A stretch of DNA of 64,000 nt from the NCBI RefSeq assembly GCF_018408855.1, contig NZ_AP024325.1, forward strand, positions 372,001-436,000, given 5' to 3'. Shown here piece after piece: positions 29,519 through 38,876 of this stretch (its first letter is position 1; each line of letters opens with the position of its first letter). Origin of the DNA: Caballeronia sp. NK8. GTDB lineage: Bacteria; Pseudomonadota; Gammaproteobacteria; Burkholderiales; Burkholderiaceae. Position numbers and translations under genes: made by a program. The notes under the pieces are model-generated. The model ran no database searches. It was given only the letters and a program-made list of their open reading frames with translations, and had not been told where the DNA came from.

Positions 29519-31119
29519 CACTTCTTGTCCTCCGGCTTGCCGCGCAGCAGCGCTTCCGGATGCTGCTGCAGATAATCCGCGAGACTGCGGAACGAGGCGG
29601 CGGTGCGCGTCAGTTCGCGGACCGCTTCGGCCGTGTCCTGCTGCAGGCCGGAATCCGGCATGAGCGTCGAGTGCGCGGCGTCGAGCGCGGCGCGCGCGGC
29701 GGCGAGCGTCGTCGCGGCTTGCGGCACGACCTGCGTGTTGAGACCCTGCATCAGCGCGGTCGTGCTGTTGAGCGTTTGCCGCGCGCTCGCCGTGAGTTCC
29801 TCGATCGGCAGCTTGTCGATGCGCGTCATGATGCGGTTGATCGAATCCTGCATCGATTCGAGACCGCTCGGCGTGGTCGGCAATTCGGGCGGGTCGCGGT
29901 TCCAGTCGATGCTCGCTTTCTTCGCGGTCGGGAAGAAATCGAGCGAGACATAAAGCTGCCCCGTCAGCAGGCTGCCCGTGCGCAACTGCCCGCGCAAGCC
30001 GCGCGAGACGAGCACGTCCGCGAGCTCGCGCCGGTCGGCCACGACCCGGCCGCTCTTCGGCTCGGTCGTGAAGCGCGACGTGAAGCGTTCCGGATAGAGA
30101 TTGATTTCGACCGGTATGCTGATGCGCTTCGTGACCGGGTCGAAGCGCGTGTTGATCGCCGCCACTTCGCCGATCTGGATGCCGCGGAATTCCACCGGCG
30201 CGCCGACTGCCAGCCCGCGCACCGAGCCTTCGAACGCGAACACATATTTGTCGACGATGCGCTCCTGCACGCGCAACGCTTCCGCGCGCGTCGGATACAG
30301 GTTGAAAGTCGTGTCGGGCGGCGCCTCGGACCAGCTTAGCGACACCGCCGGCGTCTCGAACGCGAGCCCGCCGATCAGGATCGACACGAGCGATTGCGTG
30401 TTGACCTTGAGCCCGTCGGTGCCGAGCGTCAGGTCGATGCCGCCCGCCTGCCAGAAGCGCGAATCGGCGTTCACGTAGCGGTCGTAGGGCGCGTTGACGA
30501 ACACATGCAGCGTGACGCCGCTGCCGTCCTTGTCGAGTTCGAAGGACGTCACCTGGCCCACCTGCAGACGGCGGAAATAGATCGGCGTGCCGACATCGAC
30601 CGAGCCGAGATCCGTCGCCTTCAGCACGAACTGCCGGCCGGGCACGTCGCTCGCGAACACCGGCGGCGTTTCGAGGCCCGTGTAGTCGCGCCGGCTCTGC
30701 TTCGTATGGCCGATATCCATGCCGATATACGCGCCCGACAGGAGCGTGCCGATGCCCGACACCGAGCCGCCCGCCACGCGCGGCCGCACGACCCAGAAGC
30801 GCGTGTCCTCGACGAGCATGTTGGTCGCATCGCGCGTGAGTTCAGCCTTGGCGATCACATGCTTGTAATCCTCCGACAGCGCGACCGACTTCACCTGGCC
30901 GATGTCGACGTCCTTGAACTTGATCTTGGTCTTGCCGGCTTCGATGCCTTCACCGGTCTTGAACGTGATGGTGACGGTCGGTCCCTGCTGGAGCACCGTC
31001 TGCACCGCGAGCCAGATGCCGACCGCCACCGCGATCGCTGGCACGATCCAGATCCACGGAATGCGCCAGCGCTTCTTCGGCGCGACTTCCGCATCGGGGA
31101 TATCGCCGGGCGTGTTCAT
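29518..31119 (-). CDS. pqiB: PqiB, MCE-domain periplasmic tunnel protein
   Basis: A 533-residue protein anchored by one N-terminal helix (about 19-41, WIWIVPAIAVAVGIWL). It carries three MCE domains (about 45-135, 160-225, 285-385; each begins like VTITFKTGEGIEAGKTKIKFKDVDIGQV) and a long C-terminal coiled coil (about 430-530). MCE proteins form hexameric tubes that move lipids between membranes; PqiB spans the periplasm. ATG 31119 overlaps the pqiA stop (ATGA). Length and domain number fit E. coli PqiB. Confidence 0.92.
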   Translation of the reverse strand: MNTPGDIPDAEVAPKKRWRIPWIWIVPAIAVAVGIWLAVQTVLQQGPTVTITFKTGEGIEAGKTKIKFKDVDIGQVKSVALSEDYKHVIAKAELTRDATNMLVEDTRFWVVRPRVAGGSVSGIGTLLSGAYIGMDIGHTKQSRRDYTGLETPPVFASDVPGRQFVLKATDLGSVDVGTPIYFRRLQVGQVTSFELDKDGSGVTLHVFVNAPYDRYVNADSRFWQAGGIDLTLGTDGLKVNTQSLVSILIGGLAFETPAVSLSWSEAPPDTTFNLYPTRAEALRVQERIVDKYVFAFEGSVRGLAVGAPVEFRGIQIGEVAAINTRFDPVTKRISIPVEINLYPERFTSRFTTEPKSGRVVADRRELADVLVSRGLRGQLRTGSLLTGQLYVSLDFFPTAKKASIDWNRDPPELPTTPSGLESMQDSINRIMTRIDKLPIEELTASARQTLNSTTALMQGLNTQVVPQAATTLAAARAALDAAHSTLMPDSGLQQDTAEAVRELTRTAASFRSLADYLQQHPEALLRGKPEDKK

Positions 31120-32402
31120 CTTGATTCTTCCCGAGGTGGCGGCGTGTCCCAGATGAGGCGCGGATCGAACGACATCGCCGCGAACATCGTCAGCACGACG
31201 ACCGCGCCGAACGCGATCGCCGCCGGCCCGGCCTCGATCGTCGCCATCGCGCTGAACTGCACGAGCGCGACGAGCACGGCGATGACGTAGATATCGAGCA
31301 TCGACCAGCGGCCCACCAGCTCGACGATGCGGTAGATGACCGCGCGCTGCGTGCTCTGCTGCGTCATGCGCAGATTCGCGGTCGCGGCGAGATAGCCGAT
31401 GGCGAGAATCTTGAGCATCGGCACCGCGATGCTCGCGATGAACACGATGATCGCGAGCGGCCACGAGCCCGAATGCCACAGATACGCGACGCCGCTCATG
31501 ATCGTGTCCTTCTGCGCGCCGAACAGGGAACTCGTGTTCATCACGGGCAGCGTGTTCGCCGGAATGTAGAGTACCGCCGCCGCGATCAGATACGCCCACG
31601 TGCGCGACAGGCTCGAGGGCTTGCGCAGATGCAGGCGCGCGCCGCAGCGCGGACAGTACAGATGCTCATGCCGCTCTATGCCGCGCGTGCACAGGCCGCA
31701 GTCGTGACAGACGCAAATGCCGCTTGCCGCCGCCGTGCGCCCGCGAAGCGGCGTGTCGGCGGGCATGCCGGGCGGCGCGCCTTCGAGGCGCAGCCACATC
31801 GCGCGCTCGTCGAACGAGGAGGTCGCCGCGACCAGCAGCAGCATCAGCGCGGCGAGCGACCACAGCGCGGGCCCCGTCACCACCGACGCGATATGCGCGA
31901 GCTTCACGACCGCGACGAGCAGGCCGAGCATCAGCACTTCGGTCATGCCCCAGTTGCGCGCGATGCGCAGCATGCGAAACACGGCGTCGGCGTGCCACGG
32001 CCTGTGGTTCAGATGCAGCGGCAGCAGCAGCCACACCATGGCGAGCGCCTGCAGCGCCGGCATCAGGATCGTCGTGATGAAGATGAGGCCGGCGAGCGGC
32101 CACATGCCGTCGCGATACAGCACGCGCACCGCGCCGATCAGCGTCGTTTCGACGAGATCGCCGTTGACCGCGAGGCCGACGATCGGAAACGCATTCGAGA
32201 TCAGCCACAGCACGCAGGCGGTGAGCGCATAGGCGAGCGCGTGGTCGAAGCCGCGTGCGCGCCGCCGATAGAGCACGGCGCGGCAGCGGCAGCAGCGCAG
32301 CGTGCCGCCCGGCGGCACCTCGCCCTCGCGCTGCACCAGATCGCATTCATGGCACGCGATCAGCGGGCGCGTCGTGCGATCATCGGAGGCGAGCGTGTTC
32401 AT
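31116..32402 (-). CDS. pqiA: PqiA inner-membrane protein
   Basis: A 428-residue integral membrane protein made of two PqiA modules. Each module begins with a rubredoxin/zinc-ribbon-like four-Cys motif (CHECD..CCRCR near 18-40 and CHDCGLC..CPRC near 230-256), then about four helices. PqiA is the inner-membrane partner of the PqiB lipid-transport tunnel. ATG 32402 overlaps the outer-membrane-factor stop. This ties lipid transport directly to the RND pump upstream. Confidence 0.92.
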   Translation of the reverse strand: MNTLASDDRTTRPLIACHECDLVQREGEVPPGGTLRCCRCRAVLYRRRARGFDHALAYALTACVLWLISNAFPIVGLAVNGDLVETTLIGAVRVLYRDGMWPLAGLIFITTILMPALQALAMVWLLLPLHLNHRPWHADAVFRMLRIARNWGMTEVLMLGLLVAVVKLAHIASVVTGPALWSLAALMLLLVAATSSFDERAMWLRLEGAPPGMPADTPLRGRTAAASGICVCHDCGLCTRGIERHEHLYCPRCGARLHLRKPSSLSRTWAYLIAAAVLYIPANTLPVMNTSSLFGAQKDTIMSGVAYLWHSGSWPLAIIVFIASIAVPMLKILAIGYLAATANLRMTQQSTQRAVIYRIVELVGRWSMLDIYVIAVLVALVQFSAMATIEAGPAAIAFGAVVVLTMFAAMSFDPRLIWDTPPPREESR

Positions 32403-33862
32403 TGCACGGTCTGGCCGGGTTTCGTCGCGTCGGCGGGCGGCGTCGCCGATTGTTGCTGCGTGGTCATCTTGTCGGCGGTCATGACCCAGCCGCCACCCAT
32501 CACCTTGTAGAGCGTCACGAACGAGCCGAGCGCGGCGGCCTCCGTCTGCGTCTGCGAAAGCTGGGCGTTGAAGAGGCTGCGCTCGGCGTCGAGCACTTCG
32601 ATATAGCTCGTGTAGCCGCCTTCGTAGCGCGCCCGCGCGAGCCGCGAATAGGTGGCAAGCGCGGTGACCTGGCGGCCCTGTACTTCGAGTTGCTCATGCA
32701 GTTTTTGCGACGAGATGAGCGCGTCGTCGACTTCCTGGAACGCCACCTGAATTGCCTTCTGATAGGTCAGCAGCGCCGCCTGCTGTTGCGCCTCGGCCGA
32801 TTGCACCTGGCCCGAGATGTTGCCCGCCGTGAAGATCGGCTGCGTGACCTGGCCCGCGAACGCCCATACGCGCGACGGGCCGGTGAAGAGCGAGGAGAAC
32901 TGTCCGCTCGCGGTGCCGAGCAGGCCGGTCAGCGAAATCTGCGGAAAGTACAGCGCGCGCGCCGCGCCGATCAGCGCATTGGCCGCGACCAGATCCTGTT
33001 CCGCCTGCAGCAGATCGGGGCGCCGCTCCAGCAGGTCCGATGGCAGCCCCGACGGAATCACCGGCGTCGCGAGTTCGCCGAGTGTGCGGCCGCGCATGAT
33101 CGGCCCGGGATTCGCGCCGAGCAGGACCGAGAGCGCGTCTTCCTGCTGCGCGATCTGCGTTTCGAGCTGCGGAATCGTCGCGAGCGAGGCTTCGTATTCG
33201 GACTGGCTCTGCGCGAGTTCCATCTGCGAGACTTCGCCGCCTTCGAAGCGCAGCGTGAACACATGCACCGATTCGGCGCGGCTCTGGGTCGTCGCCTTGG
33301 CGATTTCGAGCTGCTTGTCGAAGCTGCGCAGATTCAGATACGACGTCGCCACCGATGCCACCAGCGAGAGGATCGTCGCGCGCCGGCCTTCCTCGCTCGA
33401 CAGCAGGTTCGCGCGCGCGGCCTCGGTGAGGCGCCGGTTGCGCCCGAACAGATCGAGTTCCCACGCGGCGGACACGGACGCGTCGAAGCTGTTGTAGACC
33501 GGCCCGAAGCCGTTGAGCGGCTGCGTTCCCGCCACCGAAGCGCGCTGCCGCGCCGCGTTCGCGCCCGCCGAAATCTGCGGGAACAGCGCGGAGCGCGTCG
33601 TGACGAACTGGCCCATGAACTGTTCGACGCGCGCCGCCGCGATCTTCACGTCCTTGTTGTTCGCGAGCGCGGTCGCGATCAGCTCGTCGAGCACCGGGTC
33701 CTGGAACTGCTTCCACCATTCGGAGTTCGCGGTATCGGCGACTTCGGCTGCGGCGAAGCGGTAGGTCGCGGGTGTCTCGACCGGCTGGCGCGAGTAGTTC
33801 GGACCGAGCAGGCAGCCGGAGAGCGATAGCGCGGCGGCGAGGCTGGCGTAAGTGCGCCGCAT
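32399..33862 (-). CDS. NodT-family outer-membrane efflux lipoprotein
   Basis: TolC-like outer-membrane factor of 487 residues with lipobox LSGC (Cys17), as in OprM/NodT proteins. Two repeats of the OEP domain are seen (about 70-260 and 280-465), with typical NSEWWKQFQDPVLDELIATAL, RRPDLLQAEQDLVAANALIGAARA and RYEGGYTSYIEVLDAERSLF. It provides the exit duct of the RND pump. ATG 33862 lies one base after the pump stop, and its own stop overlaps pqiA. In-frame codons further upstream lie inside the pump gene, so ATG 33862 is preferred. Confidence 0.9.
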   Translation of the reverse strand: MRRTYASLAAALSLSGCLLGPNYSRQPVETPATYRFAAAEVADTANSEWWKQFQDPVLDELIATALANNKDVKIAAARVEQFMGQFVTTRSALFPQISAGANAARQRASVAGTQPLNGFGPVYNSFDASVSAAWELDLFGRNRRLTEAARANLLSSEEGRRATILSLVASVATSYLNLRSFDKQLEIAKATTQSRAESVHVFTLRFEGGEVSQMELAQSQSEYEASLATIPQLETQIAQQEDALSVLLGANPGPIMRGRTLGELATPVIPSGLPSDLLERRPDLLQAEQDLVAANALIGAARALYFPQISLTGLLGTASGQFSSLFTGPSRVWAFAGQVTQPIFTAGNISGQVQSAEAQQQAALLTYQKAIQVAFQEVDDALISSQKLHEQLEVQGRQVTALATYSRLARARYEGGYTSYIEVLDAERSLFNAQLSQTQTEAAALGSFVTLYKVMGGGWVMTADKMTTQQQSATPPADATKPGQTVQ

Positions 33863-33863
33863 G

Positions 33864-36800
33864 TCAGTCCCCCTTGTCCGGAGCGGACGGCGAGGCATTC
33901 GGGCCGCTGCCGGGCGCGTTCTGGCCTGGCGCTTTTGGATCGGCGGCATCGGTGGCGGCGCTCGCTTCGTCGCCTTTCTTTTTCTTAGAGCGCGAGGACA
34001 TCGTTTCCAGTCCCCAGAAGAACATCGGAATGAAGAACACGGCGATGACCGTCGCGCCGAGCATCCCGCCGATCACGCCGGTGCCGATCGAATGGCGGCT
34101 GTTGGCGGACGCGCCCGTCGCGATGGCGAGCGGCACGCAGCCGAGAATGAACGCGAGCGAGGTCATCACGATCGGGCGCAGGCGTTCTTCGGCGGCGGTC
34201 ATCGCGGCTTCGTACACGGACTTGCCGGCCTCGCGGTTCAGCACGGCGAACTCGAAGATGAGAATCGCGTTCTTGGCGGCGAGCGCGACCAGCATCGTCA
34301 GGCCGATCTGGAAGTACACGTCGTTGTTGAGGCCGCGCAGCAGAATGGCGAGCAGCGCGCCGAAGATCGCGAACGGCACCGCCATCAGCACGCCGAACGG
34401 CAGGCTCCACTTCTCGTACTGCGCGGCGAGGATCAGGAACACCATGATCAGACCGAAGATGAAGACGAGCGCCGACGAACTGCCCGATTGCTGCGCTTCG
34501 TAGGCCTCGCCGCTCCACCCGATGCCGTACTCCGTCGGCAGACCCTTCGCGATATCTTCCAGCGCGGCGATGACCTGTCCGGACGCGTAGCCGGGCGCTG
34601 CGTTCGCCGTGATCTTCACCGCCGGGAAGTTGTTGAAGCGCGTGATGAGATCGGGGCCCGTCACATAGCGCGTCGTGACCATGGCCTTGAGCGGCACCAT
34701 CTCGCCGGTCTTGCTCTTCACGAAGATCTGCGTGAGATCGTCGGGCTTCAGCCGGTACTGCGGCTCCGCCTGCAGAATCACCTGCCAGAGGCGGCTCGAA
34801 CGGTTGAACTGCGATACGTAGAGCGAGCCGAACATCGTCTGCATCGCGCTATAGACGTCCTCGACAGGCACCCCGAGCGTCTCGGCCTTGTCGCGATCGA
34901 CGTTGGCGAGCATCTGTTGCGACGATGCGTTGAAGGTCGAGGTGACGCCCGTCAGCTCCGGGCGCGCCTTGGCCTTGGCGACGAAATCGTCCACGATGGC
35001 CGCGAACTGGCCGATGGTCGCGTCGCCCTTGCTCTGAATCCACATCTCGGTGCCGCCCGTCGTGCCGAGACCCGGAATCGACGGCGGATTCAGCGGCACG
35101 ACGATGCCCTCCTTGATCTGCGACAGATGCTTGTAGGCGTCGACGAGCACCGCGCGCGCGTTCTGCGTCCGGATGTTGGCCGACTTGTAGCGTTCGTCGA
35201 AACTCTTGAAGCCGACGAAGAAGGTGGACGAATTGTTCTTGTTCTGACTGTCGAGGATGCTGAAGCCGTCGATCGTCGTGATGCTGCTCACCGCGGGCTG
35301 CTTCATGAAGTAGTCGGTGACGCGCTCGGACACCGCGCCGGTGCGATCGAGCGATGCGGCGTCCGGCATGATCACCGCGCCGAGCAGATAGCCCTGATCC
35401 TCGGGCGGCAGGAACGCGGTCGGTATGTCGCGCATCATCACGACGGCGAGCGCGATCATGCCGACGAACAGCAGCAGCGCGATCAGAAAGCGCTTGATGA
35501 TGAGCCGCACGACGCTGGTGTAGCCGTGCGTCATGCGCAGGAACTGGTTGTCGAACCAGCGGAAAAAGCCCTTCTTCTCGTGATGCCCGGGCTTGAGCAG
35601 CAGCGCGGCGAGCGCGGGCGACAAGGTCAGCGCGACGAGGCCCGAGATCACCACCGATATCGCGATGGTAATGGCGAACTGCTTGTACATCTGCCCCGTG
35701 ATGCCGGAGAGGAACGCCACCGGCACGAACACCGCGCACAGCACCAGCACGATGGCGACGACCGGCCCGGCCACTTCGTCCATCGCCTTCTTCGCGGCGG
35801 TCTTTGGATCGAGCTTGAACACGGTCATGTTGCGCTCGACATTCTCGATCACGACGATCGCATCGTCCACGACGATCCCGATCGCGAGCACCATGCCGAA
35901 CAGCGTCAGCATGTTGATGGAAAAGCCGAGCGCCTCCATGCCCATGAACGTGCCGACGATCGACACCGGCACCGCGATCACCGGAATCAGCGTGGCGCGC
36001 AGGCTTTGCAGGAACACGAACACGACGATCACGACCAGCACGACCGCTTCGAAGAACGTATGCACCACGTCGGAGATGGACGCGCGCGTGAACTCCGTCG
36101 TGTCCATCGCGATTTCGTAGTCGATGCCCTGCGGGAACGTCTTCTTCATCTCGGCGAGCTGCGCGCGCACCTGCTTCGACACGTCGAGCGCGTTCGCGCC
36201 CGGCTGCTGATAGACGGCGAGCACCGTTGCGGATTTGCCCTGGAAGCGGCTGCGGATCGAATAGTCTTTCTGCCCGAGCTCGGCCCGGCCCACGTCCTTC
36301 AGGCGCACGATCGCCGCGCCGCCCGACTGCGCGCGAATGATGATGTTTTCGAATTCGGAAGGCTCGGTCAGCCGTCCGGTCGTCGTCACCGCGAAGGACT
36401 GCTCGACGGCCGCGCCCGTCGGCGACTGGCCGAGACGTCCGACGGCGAACTGCTGGTTCTGGTTGGCGACCGCGCGCTGCACGTCGGAGGCCGTGATGCC
36501 GAGCTGCGCCATTCGATCGGGCTTGAGCCAGATTCGCATCGCGTAATCGGGCGTGCCGAAGATGGCCGACTGGTTCGCGCCGGGAATGCGCTTGAGCGCG
36601 TCGAGGACATACACGTTCGCGTAGTTCGCGATATAGGTCGCGTCATAGCGCTCGTCGGGCGAATAGATGGCGATCACCATCATGAACGCCTGCGACTTCT
36701 TCTGCACCTGCACGCCCTGATTCGTCACCGACTGCGGCAGTTGCGGCAGCGCCAGATTCACGCGGTTCTGCACGTCGACCTGCGCGAGCTCCGGATTCGT

Positions 36801-37097
36801 GCCGATCTGGAAGTAAGCGTTGATCGTCAGATTGCCCGTCGACGAACTCGACGAGCTCATGTAGATCATGTTGTCCGCGCCATTGACCTGCTGCTCGATC
36901 GGCGCGGCGACGTTGTTCGCGACGACGTCGGCGCTCGCGCCCGGATAGGTCGCGGAGATCGTGATCTGCGGCGGCGTGATGTCGGGATATTGGGCGGTGG
37001 GCAGCGCGAACATGCACAGCGCGCCGCCCAGCGTGATCACGATCGATATGACCGACGCGAAAATCGGACGGTCAATGCAGAAATGTGAAATGTTCAT
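33864..37097 (-). CDS. RND multidrug efflux pump, HAE1 family
   Basis: A 1077-residue inner-membrane proton-driven pump of the AcrB type. It shows the N-terminal FCIDRPIFASVISIVITLGG, the helix 4 motif GIVVDDAIVVIENV with proton-relay Asp411 and Asp412, and two periplasmic loops of the usual size. It ends in an unusual cytoplasmic tail after about residue 1035 (four Lys then a Pro/Ala/Asp-rich run), longer than in AcrB (1049 residues). Start ATG 37097 is 54 bases after the adaptor stop. Substrates are not predictable. Confidence 0.94.
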   Translation of the reverse strand: MNISHFCIDRPIFASVISIVITLGGALCMFALPTAQYPDITPPQITISATYPGASADVVANNVAAPIEQQVNGADNMIYMSSSSSSTGNLTINAYFQIGTNPELAQVDVQNRVNLALPQLPQSVTNQGVQVQKKSQAFMMVIAIYSPDERYDATYIANYANVYVLDALKRIPGANQSAIFGTPDYAMRIWLKPDRMAQLGITASDVQRAVANQNQQFAVGRLGQSPTGAAVEQSFAVTTTGRLTEPSEFENIIIRAQSGGAAIVRLKDVGRAELGQKDYSIRSRFQGKSATVLAVYQQPGANALDVSKQVRAQLAEMKKTFPQGIDYEIAMDTTEFTRASISDVVHTFFEAVVLVVIVVFVFLQSLRATLIPVIAVPVSIVGTFMGMEALGFSINMLTLFGMVLAIGIVVDDAIVVIENVERNMTVFKLDPKTAAKKAMDEVAGPVVAIVLVLCAVFVPVAFLSGITGQMYKQFAITIAISVVISGLVALTLSPALAALLLKPGHHEKKGFFRWFDNQFLRMTHGYTSVVRLIIKRFLIALLLFVGMIALAVVMMRDIPTAFLPPEDQGYLLGAVIMPDAASLDRTGAVSERVTDYFMKQPAVSSITTIDGFSILDSQNKNNSSTFFVGFKSFDERYKSANIRTQNARAVLVDAYKHLSQIKEGIVVPLNPPSIPGLGTTGGTEMWIQSKGDATIGQFAAIVDDFVAKAKARPELTGVTSTFNASSQQMLANVDRDKAETLGVPVEDVYSAMQTMFGSLYVSQFNRSSRLWQVILQAEPQYRLKPDDLTQIFVKSKTGEMVPLKAMVTTRYVTGPDLITRFNNFPAVKITANAAPGYASGQVIAALEDIAKGLPTEYGIGWSGEAYEAQQSGSSSALVFIFGLIMVFLILAAQYEKWSLPFGVLMAVPFAIFGALLAILLRGLNNDVYFQIGLTMLVALAAKNAILIFEFAVLNREAGKSVYEAAMTAAEERLRPIVMTSLAFILGCVPLAIATGASANSRHSIGTGVIGGMLGATVIAVFFIPMFFWGLETMSSRSKKKKGDEASAATDAADPKAPGQNAPGSGPNASPSAPDKGD

Positions 37098-37151
37098 TGG
37101 CCTCTTCCGCGCGACGTGTTTTCGATCGTCGTCAGTTCAAATCGGATCGGA

Positions 37152-38414
37152 TCACTTTTCGGTCCCGCCGGTTGCGCTTTTCGTCTGCCCGAGCGACGCC
37201 TCCTGCGCGCCCGAGGCTGGCGCATCGCCCGCGGCGGGTGCGGCGACCACGCGAAGTTGCGAGTCCGAGCTGACCCGGATCGCGCCATCGACGACGACGC
37301 GCTCGCCCGCTTTCAGGCCGCTCGTGATGAACCAGTCGTCGCCGTGCCACTCGCCGACTTCGACGACGCGCTGATGCGGTTTCGACTGATCGTCGATCAC
37401 CCAGACGAAATGGCTCTTCGCGCCCTGCAGCACGGCGCGTTGCGGCACGAGGATCGCGTTGGGCCGCACCGCGCCCGTCACGCGCGCCTTCACGAACTGG
37501 CCGGGGCGCAGCGTGCCCTTCGGATTCGCGAATACCGCGCGCACGAGGAACGTGCCCGTCTCCGTGCTGAACGCCGGATTCGTGAAGTCGATGCGGCCGG
37601 TCTGCGGATACACCGAGCCGTCGGCCTGAATGACGGTCACGTCGAACTGGTTGTCGGGCGGGAAGTGCAGCAGGCCTTTTCTGATCTGCTCGCGATAGTT
37701 CAGCAACTCGTTCTCCGAGATGCTGAAGTTCACCCACATCGGGTCGAGCTGATAGACATAGGTGAGCAGGCCCGATTGCGTCGGCGTCACGTAGCTGCCT
37801 TCCTGCACGCGCGCGAAACTGGAGAGGCCCTTGAGCGGCGAGCGGATCGTCGTGTAGCTCAGGTTGAGTTCCGCGGTCTGCACCTCGCCTTTCGCGGCGA
37901 TCACGGCGGCTTCGGCGCTCTTTTCGTTGCCGACGGCGTCGTCGAGATCCTTCTTGCTCAACGCGTTCATCGCGGCGAGCGGCTTCACGCGGCCGAGATT
38001 CTGCTGCGTGACGAGCAGCCGCGCCTGCTGCTGCGCGAGCGAGCCCTTGGCGGTCTGCAGCGCGGCTTCGAAGGGGCGTTTGTCCATGATGAACATCACC
38101 TGGCCGACCGAGACGACCGCGCCTTCCGTATACATGCGCTTTTCCAGAAAGCCGTCCACGCGCGCGCGGATTTCCACCTCGCGCGAGCTCTGCGTCTGCG
38201 CGGTGAAATCGAATTCCACGGGCGTCGATTGCGCGGCGACGGTCACGACCGTGACATCGACGGCGGGCTTCGCGGCTTCGGGCGGCGGCTTCTTGCACGC
38301 CACGAGCGAGAGCGACGCGAATGCGGCGAGCGCAACGAGGCGCAGTGCGCGCATCCGGCGCGAAGATTGAGCGAACGGGCAGCAGTGCAGCATCTGTTCC
38401 GACACGAACGCCAT
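37152..38414 (-). CDS. RND periplasmic adaptor (membrane fusion) lipoprotein
   Basis: A 420-residue adaptor joining pump and outer-membrane duct. A signal with lipobox LVAC (Cys40) is followed by the barrel-sandwich hybrid and alpha-hairpin with SREVEIRARVDGFLEKRMYTEGAVVSVGQ and LSYTTIRSPLKGLSS, then beta-barrel and membrane-proximal parts. ATG 38414 has GGGAGG six bases upstream, giving a long pre-signal region. ATG 38354 would give a classic signal but has no ribosome site. First gene of the pump-Pqi operon. Confidence 0.9.
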   Translation of the reverse strand: MAFVSEQMLHCCPFAQSSRRMRALRLVALAAFASLSLVACKKPPPEAAKPAVDVTVVTVAAQSTPVEFDFTAQTQSSREVEIRARVDGFLEKRMYTEGAVVSVGQVMFIMDKRPFEAALQTAKGSLAQQQARLLVTQQNLGRVKPLAAMNALSKKDLDDAVGNEKSAEAAVIAAKGEVQTAELNLSYTTIRSPLKGLSSFARVQEGSYVTPTQSGLLTYVYQLDPMWVNFSISENELLNYREQIRKGLLHFPPDNQFDVTVIQADGSVYPQTGRIDFTNPAFSTETGTFLVRAVFANPKGTLRPGQFVKARVTGAVRPNAILVPQRAVLQGAKSHFVWVIDDQSKPHQRVVEVGEWHGDDWFITSGLKAGERVVVDGAIRVSSDSQLRVVAAPAAGDAPASGAQEASLGQTKSATGGTEK

Positions 38415-38876
38415 AGGCGCCTCCCTCTTGGGATGGCCGATCGATGATGAGCGAGCGCGCCGCCAGGGCGCCTCGCCACGACATGCTCGCGGTATGCGTT
38501 TCAGATGAAATCGCGCGGGACAGGATTCTTTGGCGACGTCAGCGAGCGCGAGCCTGATATTTGTGATGTGTCGTAGCTGCCTCCGGTTTTGCGGTCGAGT
38601 TATAGCCAGAGATGCTCATGGTTCGCCACCTGATGGCGTGGCGTGCGTGACGAATCTACTAATAGCTGAATACGGCTGAAAACGCCATAGCGTTTAATGC
38701 CATTTCGACTGAACGCTGTGGATCGCCATGCGTAGCAATTACTGAATAGGCGGGCGGCCCGACGAATCGCTATCGCAGGCGCGAAGCTATGGATCGCTTA
38801 GCAAGGCGCGGATTCGTCATGCCGATTTGTGAAATGCCGAAGAGAACCGTCGATGCTTCCTGCGTCGTCACGCGCT
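38415..38876 (-). promoter_or_regulatory. 462-base upstream region of the pump-Pqi operon
   Basis: This gap lies between the mocR stop and the adaptor gene; both flanking genes run on the minus strand. No gene is seen in it. On the minus strand TATAAC (38599-38604) is a fair -10, without a good -35. An inverted repeat CGCCA/TGGCG (38624-38638) overlaps the expected -35. A hairpin AAACGC/GCGTTT (38680-38695) lies further up and could be an operator or a weak terminator for mocR. GACGAATC/GATTCGTC arms (38761-38818) are widely spaced. No regulator gene adjoins the operon. Confidence 0.35.

Noticed and set aside
33852..37088. Open plus-strand frame of 1078 codons antisense to the RND pump gene
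   Set aside because: It mirrors the pump gene codon by codon in a GC-rich region, is dominated by Arg, His, Asp and Glu with no family motif, and the minus-strand product is a full, well-conserved pump.
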